A DNA stretch of 6,317 nucleotides from NCBI GenBank assembly GCA_964648705.1, contig CAZYOI010000035.1, positions 1 through 6,317 on the forward strand, written 5' to 3'. The position numbers and the translations under genes are program-made. Below, piece by piece: positions 1 through 3,560 of the stretch; position 1 is the first letter of the stretch, and the number at the start of each line of letters is the position of its first letter. The notes beneath the pieces were generated by a model, which was not told the origin of the DNA, ran no database searches, and was given only the letters and a program-made list of their open reading frames with translations. The stretch is from CAZDXV01 sp964648705. Its GTDB lineage: Bacteria; Patescibacteriota; Minisyncoccia; Minisyncoccales; GWA2-38-27.

Positions 1-55
1 GTGATCGGTTCGAGAGACTCCCTCTAAAACGTAAAGGGATTTATTCTATACGGAA

Positions 56-84
56 TTGACATATTCAAAAATATATGCTATTAT
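56..84 (+). promoter_or_regulatory. sigma70-type promoter for the nucleosidase-like gene
   Basis: TTGACA at 56-61 is a perfect -35. A 17-bp spacer follows, then TATTAT at 79-84 (5 of 6 matches). TGC directly before the -10 adds an extended -10 element. Initiation is expected near 91, leaving a leader of about 44 nt that contains the palindrome AGTACT (91-96) and ends in the ribosome site at 122-128. Confidence 0.85.
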
Positions 85-134
85 GCAAAAAGTACTCTAC
101 AGTTGTTATCGTTACTAACTGAAAGGAGAAAGAG

Positions 135-815
135 ATGATAGCCATTTTTTCTGCTATGAAGGGGGAGGTTGGAGAATCCTTGCCAGGATTTGAAGCAGAT
201 TTAAGGAGAGTAAAGGGCGGTTTGTCTGTCGTTAGAGGGAAATACTACGGGCAGAGCTTGATGCTGATTACTACTGGTGTGGGAAAAAAGAATGCGCAAA
301 GGGCGGCAAATTTTGTCCTTAGTGGGAAGCAGAAACCGAAGAGAGTTTTAGTAGTTGGTTTTGGCGGGGGCATGAGGAAGGATCTTAAAGAAAATGAAAT
401 TATAGTTTGCGACCCTATTTTCGCAAAAGACCAGCCCCCTATTTCTCCAGATTCTTGCCTAAAAGATCTTTGCCTTGGGGTTTTAGACAAGAGAGAGGCC
501 GACTTTCGGCTCGGTAAAAACCTCACTTCGCTCGAATTTGTGCAAGAACCCAAGGAGAAAAGAAAGTTGGCGGGTCTTTATCCTGGCTTAACAGTAGCGG
601 AAATGGAAAATTATTGGATTGGTCTGGTTGCCACTCAAGAGAAGATACCCTTTTTGGCAGTTAGAATGATATACGATTCTATTGAAGAAAGAATCCCTTT
701 TCCTGAAGAAAGAGACGGAGAAGAAAAAAGAAAAGCAGAGCTTCGTTTCCGGAAAACGGCAACCAAATTAAGAGACATTTTTCTGGTTCCTTTTCTGAAA
801 GAACTTCTAACATAG
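135..815 (+). CDS. Nucleoside phosphorylase / MTA-SAH nucleosidase family protein (PNP_UDP_1 fold)
   Basis: This 226-aa protein looks like a cytoplasmic nucleoside phosphorylase or nucleosidase, which cleaves the N-glycosidic bond of a purine nucleoside or thio-nucleoside. What is seen: the N-terminus IAIFSAMKGEV matches the family opening, with E11 where E. coli MTA/SAH nucleosidase has catalytic Glu12. VVGFGGGM (73-80) is the glycine-rich phosphate/ribose loop. EMENYW (156-161) holds the Met-Glu pair that binds ribose. FLAVRMIYD (173-181) ends in D181, the position of the base-protonating Asp. The GFGGGM loop and the LTS...EKRKLA stretch (130-146) resemble HpnG-type phosphorylases more than classical nucleosidases. 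Length is normal. AAAGGAG at 122-128, 6 nt before ATG, fixes the start. The gene has its own promoter and terminator, so it is probably monocistronic. Substrate, and hydrolase versus phosphorylase activity, cannot be decided from sequence. Confidence 0.85.
   Translation: MIAIFSAMKGEVGESLPGFEADLRRVKGGLSVVRGKYYGQSLMLITTGVGKKNAQRAANFVLSGKQKPKRVLVVGFGGGMRKDLKENEIIVCDPIFAKDQPPISPDSCLKDLCLGVLDKREADFRLGKNLTSLEFVQEPKEKRKLAGLYPGLTVAEMENYWIGLVATQEKIPFLAVRMIYDSIEERIPFPEERDGEEKRKAELRFRKTATKLRDIFLVPFLKELLT
495..536 (+). repeat. Cluster of short palindromes inside the nucleosidase gene
   Basis: A perfect hairpin GCCGA-CTT-TCGGC (498-510) is followed by GGT-AAAA-ACC (513-522) and TTCG-CT-CGAA (527-536). 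GAGG (495-498) and CCTC (521-524) could also pair around them. The cluster is more GC-rich than its surroundings and encodes the stretch around EADFRLGKNLTS, a variable part of the family just before the EK..LA helix. It may be an in-frame palindromic repeat insertion or simply chance. Confidence 0.35.
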
Positions 816-850
816 TCCCCTTGGTATAATTTCTTACGGGGGACTTTTTT
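814..850 (+). terminator. Intrinsic terminator of the nucleosidase-like gene
   Basis: AGTCCCC (814-820) pairs perfectly with GGGGACT (839-845), followed by a T run ending at 850. The stem overlaps the TAG stop codon (813-815). The 18-nt loop is long and contains a perfect extended -10 (see 822-830). Confidence 0.8.
822..830 (+). promoter_or_regulatory. Possible extended -10 promoter inside the terminator loop
   Basis: TGGTATAAT matches the extended -10 consensus TGnTATAAT exactly. The same GGTATAAT word precedes the start at 3561. No good -35 lies upstream, because that DNA is the end of the nucleosidase gene. Initiation would fall near 837, so the RNA would carry only the 3' arm of the terminator stem and would not terminate there. 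It could drive the 837-996 RNA or the 1025-2097 gene pair. Confidence 0.35.
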
Positions 851-996
851 ATTCTTAATGGATTCTGGCAACACTTGGTATTTTTGGGTTATTCTATTAC
901 TAAAGTTTGAAGATCATACCAGCGGAGGAGCCAAGCTTAAAATCAAGCAACTCACATAGGATATTAGAACTACTCTCGTAATAAGGGTGGTTTTTT
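837..996 (+). ncRNA. Candidate small RNA or leader/attenuator upstream of the 1025-2097 operon
   Basis: This non-coding stretch is bounded by an extended -10 (822-830) and an intrinsic terminator (968-996), with no credible reading frame. It can fold: TTGGTAT (875-881) pairs with ATACCAG (916-922), and TGGC (867-870) outside it pairs with GCCA (930-933). GCTT (935-938) pairs with AAGC (945-948). No known RNA family was recognised. It lacks the SRP core GGAAGGAAGCAGC and does not look like a purine riboswitch. Either a ~160-nt RNA or an attenuated leader would fit. Confidence 0.25.
968..996 (+). terminator. Intrinsic terminator or attenuator before the deoxyribosyltransferase-like gene
   Basis: AACTACTCT (968-976) pairs with AGGGTGGTT (984-992) over 9 positions, including G-U pairs, with a 7-nt loop (CGTAATA). 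A T run extends from 991 to 996. The preceding coding gene already has its own terminator at 814-850. This one therefore acts on RNA begun between the two, or on read-through, and lies only 29 nt before the next start codon. Confidence 0.6.
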
Positions 997-1020
997 GGTA
1001 GGATAAATTGGTAGGATAAA
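995..1020 (+). repeat. Perfect 13-bp tandem repeat at the ribosome site of the 1025 gene
   Basis: TTGGTAGGATAAA occurs twice with no gap (995-1007 and 1008-1020), starting in the terminator T run and ending 4 nt before ATG. The second copy supplies AGGA (1013-1016), 8 nt before the start, a plausible ribosome site. TGGTAGGAT is also a degenerate extended -10 at leaderless distance (7 nt) from ATG, so the repeat could be a promoter or operator instead. Confidence 0.8.
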
Positions 1021-1024
1021 ATAT

Positions 1025-1438
1025 ATGAAAATAGTTATTTGTGCCAGTATGTCTATCGCCCCCGAGATTATAGAGGCAAAAGAAAAACTACAGAATCTTG
1101 GGCACCAAGTGAATATTCCTAAAAACGCAGAATTATATGCAAGTGGGTCTTTATCGCCAGAAACGAGGAAGGAGTCTGTAGACAATAAAATCGGTGGTGA
1201 TTTAATAAAAAGATATTTTGATTTAATTGACTCTTCGGATGCTATTCTAGTTTTGAATCTTGATAAAGGGAAGATAAAGAATTATATCGGGGGAAATACT
1301 TTTTTAGAAATAGGTTTTGCTCATATCTTAAAAAAGAAAATATTCTTATTTAATGAAGTCCCAAATCTTTTGTACAAAGATGAAATTTTAGCTATGAAAC
1401 CGATGATTTTAAATGGAAATTTGGAAAAAATAAGGTGA
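1025..1438 (+). CDS. Nucleoside 2-deoxyribosyltransferase-like protein
   Basis: This 137-aa cytoplasmic protein resembles nucleoside 2-deoxyribosyltransferases, which move 2-deoxyribose between bases through a covalent sugar-glutamate intermediate. Some relatives hydrolyse nucleotides such as dNMPs. What is seen: a Rossmann-like opening MKIVICASMS, an LIDSSDAILVLNL strand (68-79) with the usual Asp at D72, and the signature YIGGNTFLEIGFAHILKKKIFLFNEVP (87-113). In the signature, E95 is the expected nucleophile. Length is typical of small stand-alone members. The start is supported by AGGA at 1013-1016, inside a tandem repeat. The TGA stop overlaps the ATG of the next gene (TGATG), so the two are probably translationally coupled. 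By family, a transferase or a nucleotide N-glycosidase acting in salvage or pool cleaning is possible; the substrate is unknown. Confidence 0.8.
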   Translation: MKIVICASMSIAPEIIEAKEKLQNLGHQVNIPKNAELYASGSLSPETRKESVDNKIGGDLIKRYFDLIDSSDAILVLNLDKGKIKNYIGGNTFLEIGFAHILKKKIFLFNEVPNLLYKDEILAMKPMILNGNLEKIR

Positions 1439-2097
1439 TGGAAAAAGAAATGATAGAAAATCTAAGAAAAGAAGTAAATAAGTTATTTCAATCAGAAAAT
1501 AGCGGACACGATATTTACCACTTAGAGAGAGTTTTGAATTTAGCTTTGAATATTCAGGAAAAGGAAGGCGGAGATAAAACTGTTGTAGCGGCAGCTGCTT
1601 TTCTGCATGACATTCATAGGATTATTCAAAAAGAAAGCGGGAAATTCTGTTCTCCTAAAGATTCTCTCTTAAAAGTCAGGAAGATTTTGGATAAAGTTGA
1701 TTTGCCAGAAGATAAAGTAAAAAAGATACTCCATTGTGTTGAATTCCACGAAGAGTATAGTTTCTCAGAAAAGGGTAAAACAGCAAAGGATATAGAGACT
1801 TTGATTATTCAAGATGCAGACAATTTGGATGCGATAGGGGCTGTGGGGATAGCTCGAGCTTTTGCTTTCGGGGGAGCTCATGATGTTCCTATTTGGGTTC
1901 CTAAAATCCCTTTTACCAGGAAAAACTTTGATGAATCTGAGCAAGACCCCTCAGAGATACACCATTTTTATAGCAAACTGCTTAAGCTAAAAGACAATAT
2001 GAATACAAAAACCGCTCAAGAAATGGCTCGAAGAAGACATGAATTTTTAGAGGCTTTTTTAAAAGAATTTTTCCAAGAATGGAAAGGAGAAAAATAG
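1438..2097 (+). CDS. HD-domain phosphohydrolase, YpgQ/YedJ type
   Basis: This 219-aa cytoplasmic HD-superfamily metal-dependent phosphohydrolase aligns along its whole length with B. subtilis YpgQ and E. coli YedJ. YpgQ is characterised as an Mn-dependent nucleotide pyrophosphohydrolase that cuts dNTPs to monophosphates. What is seen, numbered from ATG 1438: GHDIYHLERV (23-32) with ligand H28, FLHDIH (55-60) with the HD pair H57-D58, EFH (102-104), and QDADNLDAIGAVGIARAF (125-142) with D126/D128. The C-terminal HHFYSKLLKLKDNMNT (175-190) is also a family hallmark. ATG 1438 overlaps the upstream TGA by one base. GTG 1435 and ATG 1450 are alternative starts, and the ribosome site is weak. Pairing with a deoxyribosyltransferase-like gene suggests joint action on deoxynucleotides; this is inference. 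Confidence 0.85.
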   Translation: MEKEMIENLRKEVNKLFQSENSGHDIYHLERVLNLALNIQEKEGGDKTVVAAAAFLHDIHRIIQKESGKFCSPKDSLLKVRKILDKVDLPEDKVKKILHCVEFHEEYSFSEKGKTAKDIETLIIQDADNLDAIGAVGIARAFAFGGAHDVPIWVPKIPFTRKNFDESEQDPSEIHHFYSKLLKLKDNMNTKTAQEMARRRHEFLEAFLKEFFQEWKGEK

Positions 2098-2143
2098 TTT
2101 ACCATAAATAAGTTCTAACGTTGTTAATCTGCAAGGCCATGAT

Positions 2144-2172
2144 TTTCCTTGATTATGAGGGGATTTTGATTT
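2144..2172 (+). terminator. Weak terminator after the HD gene
   Basis: TTTCCTT (2144-2150) pairs with GAGGGGA (2157-2163), three of the seven pairs being G-U, then TTTTGATTT. A competing perfect stem CAAGG (2132-2136) with CCTTG (2147-2151) uses the same bases, so termination may be partial. Confidence 0.4.
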
Positions 2173-2178
2173 AATAGC

Positions 2179-2207
2179 TTGACGTATCTAATATATTATA
2201 ATAGGAT
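2179..2207 (+). promoter_or_regulatory. Probable promoter of the 88-aa gene
   Basis: TTGACG (2179-2184, 5 of 6) is followed after 17 bp by TAGGAT (2202-2207, 4 of 6). A perfect TATAAT lies at 2197-2202 but is only 12 bp from that -35. Which -10 is used is unclear. Either choice places initiation near 2209-2214, giving a leader of about 40 to 46 nt that carries a good ribosome site. Confidence 0.5.
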
Positions 2208-2254
2208 TTATTTAGTTGTTTAACAGGGAAAAATAACAAGGAAAGGAAATCTTT

Positions 2255-2521
2255 ATGACTAATCCTGTAAGACAGAAGACAGCGCGAGTGTACGGAGGCA
2301 GAGTAGTTCGAGCAGGCGATGAAGTTCGTCTATTGCCACCTTCTCTTAAAGGAGGAATTCCCTCTATCTCGCTACAAGATTTTAATTTTTTAGTGAGATG
2401 GCTTGGAAAAGGACCCTTCATCATCTCTTGGATAGGAAGATGGCCTTGTGGCAAAGTAATGTTTTATCTTAAAGGAGCAAAAAGCGATGAACCAGGATGT
2501 TACGCTTCTGATTTTATGTGA
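2255..2521 (+). CDS. Hypothetical 88-aa protein, unrecognised
   Basis: I do not recognise this family. The gene is supported as real by its surroundings: a promoter at about 2179-2207, AAAGGA (2242-2247) 7 nt before ATG, and a strong terminator starting 7 nt after TGA. The protein is basic at its N-terminus (MTNPVRQKTARVYGGRVVRA). It then shows alternating hydrophobic strands rich in Gly, Pro and Trp: GDEVRLLPP (21-29), FNFLVRWLGKGPFIISWIG (43-61) and RWPCGKVMFYLKG (62-74). Two cysteines lie at about 65 and 82. This pattern would suit a small beta-barrel of SH3 or KOW type, which is only a guess. There is no signal peptide, and a membrane span is unlikely because Arg, Lys and Gly interrupt the hydrophobic stretch. 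It is a single-gene unit between the HD gene and the NYN gene. Confidence 0.7.
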   Translation: MTNPVRQKTARVYGGRVVRAGDEVRLLPPSLKGGIPSISLQDFNFLVRWLGKGPFIISWIGRWPCGKVMFYLKGAKSDEPGCYASDFM

Positions 2522-2527
2522 AACTAG

Positions 2528-2558
2528 AAAACCCACAGATTGTGTGGGTTTTTATTTT
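2528..2558 (+). terminator. Strong intrinsic terminator of the 88-aa gene
   Basis: AAAACCCACA (2528-2537) pairs perfectly with TGTGGGTTTT (2543-2552) around loop GATTG, and a T-rich tail runs to 2558. The A and T flanks make it potentially active on both strands. The following 2559-2687 shows no supportable feature. Confidence 0.9.
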
Positions 2559-2687
2559 AAAAAGTTAATAACCTTTTAGTAGTTTCAATTATATTTTCAG
2601 GTTCTTTAATCCTAATAATCTATCCGAAAGCTTGAAAATCGTTCCAGGCGGGGGCCAAATAAATAGCCTATATACCCTCTCAAAACC

Positions 2688-2717
2688 TTGACAAGGCCAT
2701 ACATATTTGCATATAAT
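2688..2717 (+). promoter_or_regulatory. Consensus sigma70 promoter leading into a terminator
   Basis: TTGACA (2688-2693), an 18-bp spacer and TATAAT (2712-2717): both hexamers are perfect. Initiation is expected near 2724. The palindrome AGTACT lies at 2721-2726, as it does just after the -10 of the promoter at 56-84. The terminator stem begins only about 10 nt downstream. Confidence 0.85.
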
Positions 2718-2732
2718 GAGAGTACTATGATC

Positions 2733-2766
2733 ACTGCTCCTGCCTTCGGGCAAGGGCAGTTTTTTT
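2733..2766 (+). terminator. UUCG-capped intrinsic terminator
   Basis: ACTGCTCCTGCC (2733-2744) pairs with GGCAAGGGCAGT (2749-2760) around a C(TTCG)G tetraloop, with one C-A mismatch and one G-T pair. Seven T residues follow (2760-2766). The gene upstream already ends in its own terminator, so RNA from the promoter at 2688-2717 would be cut off at about 43 nt, before the NYN gene. Confidence 0.85.
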
Positions 2767-2767
2767 A

Positions 2768-2776
2768 TGATATAAT
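2768..2776 (+). promoter_or_regulatory. Extended -10 promoter of the NYN gene, leaderless geometry
   Basis: TGATATAAT is an exact extended -10 (TGnTATAAT) directly after the terminator T run. Its last base is 8 nt before ATG 2785, so initiation should fall on or next to the start codon. No -35 and no ribosome site are visible. Confidence 0.65.
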
Positions 2777-2784
2777 AAATCGTA

Positions 2785-3339
2785 ATGGGAAATAATAAAA
2801 AAGAAAGAGTAGCTGTCTATATAGACGGGAATAATTTTTACGGATATCTTAGCGACAAAGAAATAGGCCTTAAAAAGGGAATAAAATTCAATTATTCTAA
2901 GTTTGTAGATTTTTTAGTTGGGGAAAGGGAATGTATATCAAAAAGATATTACGTTGGTATTGCTCGTAATGTAGATGGTTCTTCCAAAAGCGAAAGAATT
3001 GTTAAGGGTCAACAGAAGTTTTTAGAAAAAATCAAAAGTGAAGGATTTATTGTAAAAAGAGGGAAGGTAATGTATGACAAAGGTAAAATAAGGGAGAAAG
3101 GAACAGATGTTAAAATAGCGGTTGATTTAGTAGTAGGAGCAGCCGATGATATTTATGATACAGCTATTTTAGTCAGTTCTGATACAGACCTTATTCCCGC
3201 AGTTAAATATGTTGAATATCGAAAGAAAAAATTAGAATATATTGGTTTTTCCCATAATCCGTCTTTAGGAATGCAGAAACACGCTGATTTGTCTGTATTG
3301 TTAAGAGCAAAAGACATAAAGGGATTTAAAATAGATTAA
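2785..3339 (+). CDS. NYN-domain protein (LabA/DUF88-type, PIN-like putative RNase)
   Basis: This 184-aa cytoplasmic protein consists of a single NYN domain, a PIN-like fold that usually carries Mg-dependent RNase activity. What is seen: RVAVYIDGNNFYG (8-20) with the first acidic residue D14, KRYYVGIARN (53-62) in the second strand, KGTDVKIAVDLV (105-116) with D108 and D114, and ILVSSDTDLIPAV (128-140) with D133 and D135. All expected acidic positions are present, so the active site looks intact. A short C-terminal extension (LSVLLRAKDIKGF) has no recognised domain. The start is chosen because YIDGNN begins within the usual distance. It has no Shine-Dalgarno sequence and lies 8 nt after an extended -10, so the mRNA is probably leaderless. 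It has its own terminator at 3394. The RNA target is unknown; such proteins have been linked to RNA turnover and toxins. Confidence 0.9.
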   Translation: MGNNKKERVAVYIDGNNFYGYLSDKEIGLKKGIKFNYSKFVDFLVGERECISKRYYVGIARNVDGSSKSERIVKGQQKFLEKIKSEGFIVKRGKVMYDKGKIREKGTDVKIAVDLVVGAADDIYDTAILVSSDTDLIPAVKYVEYRKKKLEYIGFSHNPSLGMQKHADLSVLLRAKDIKGFKID

Positions 3340-3393
3340 CTATTTTATTTTTCTAAACAGGTTCTAACACAGTCTAATTCGCGGAACTACGAT

Positions 3394-3425
3394 TCTCTTC
3401 AAAATATGAAGAGATTTTATTTTTT
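3394..3425 (+). terminator. Intrinsic terminator of the NYN gene
   Basis: TCTCTTCA (3394-3401) pairs perfectly with TGAAGAGA (3407-3414) around loop AAATA, followed by TTTTATTTTTT. It lies 55 nt after the stop codon. Confidence 0.85.
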
Positions 3426-3548
3426 ATATAAATAAATTGTGATAAAATTAATAAAGAGAAACAGTTTTATGGGATATGAGCAAAGATATTAAAATAGATC
3501 GGATTATATAGAAAGAATAAGAAAATAGCTGTAAAATTTAATTTTAGG

Positions 3549-3554
3549 TATAAT
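3549..3554 (+). promoter_or_regulatory. TATAAT box of the metallopeptidase gene, leaderless geometry
   Basis: TATAAT (3549-3554, within AGGTATAAT) is followed by six A residues and then ATG 3561. Initiation about 7 nt after the box would fall on the start codon. No Shine-Dalgarno sequence precedes ATG, and no clear -35 is visible. An alternative extended -10 (TGATAAAAT, 3440-3448) would instead give a leader of about 100 nt. Confidence 0.6.
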
Positions 3555-3560
3555 AAAAAA

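Noticed and set aside
8..20. GGTTCGAGAGACTCC resembles a tRNA T-loop.
   Set aside because: The flanking bases do not form a 5-bp T stem and no acceptor or CCA end follows.
3..59. Open frame ending at TGA 57-59 that could be the tail of an upstream gene, plus a 5-bp stem TCCCT/AGGGA at 19-39.
   Set aside because: Only 18 codons, no recognisable motif, and the stop lies within the -35 box of the next promoter. The stem is short and lacks a proper T run.
984..996. AGGGTGGT looks like the core of a T-box antiterminator.
   Set aside because: It is the 3' arm of the terminator itself, the ACCGCG continuation is missing, and the downstream genes are not aminoacyl-tRNA or amino-acid genes.
2487..2579. 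A 30-aa overlapping frame with AAAGGAG 9 nt before its ATG.
   Set aside because: It reads through the strong terminator at 2528-2558, so its mRNA would rarely be complete. A similar AAAGGAG word at 2348-2354 has no start codon, so the SD-like word is probably coding chance (Leu-Lys-Gly).
2612..2704. A 30-codon minus-strand frame from ATG 2704.
   Set aside because: No ribosome site, no homology recognised, and it overlaps a consensus plus-strand promoter. It might be a decayed remnant but cannot be supported.
3440..3448. Extended -10 TGATAAAAT between the NYN terminator and the peptidase gene.
   Set aside because: There is no -35 and the region is extremely AT-rich. TATAAT at 3549 is better placed, so it is kept only as an alternative.
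3476..3511. Short frame MSKDIKIDRII before the peptidase gene.
   Set aside because: Eleven residues with GGGAT immediately before ATG, too close to act as a ribosome site, and no continuation in other frames.
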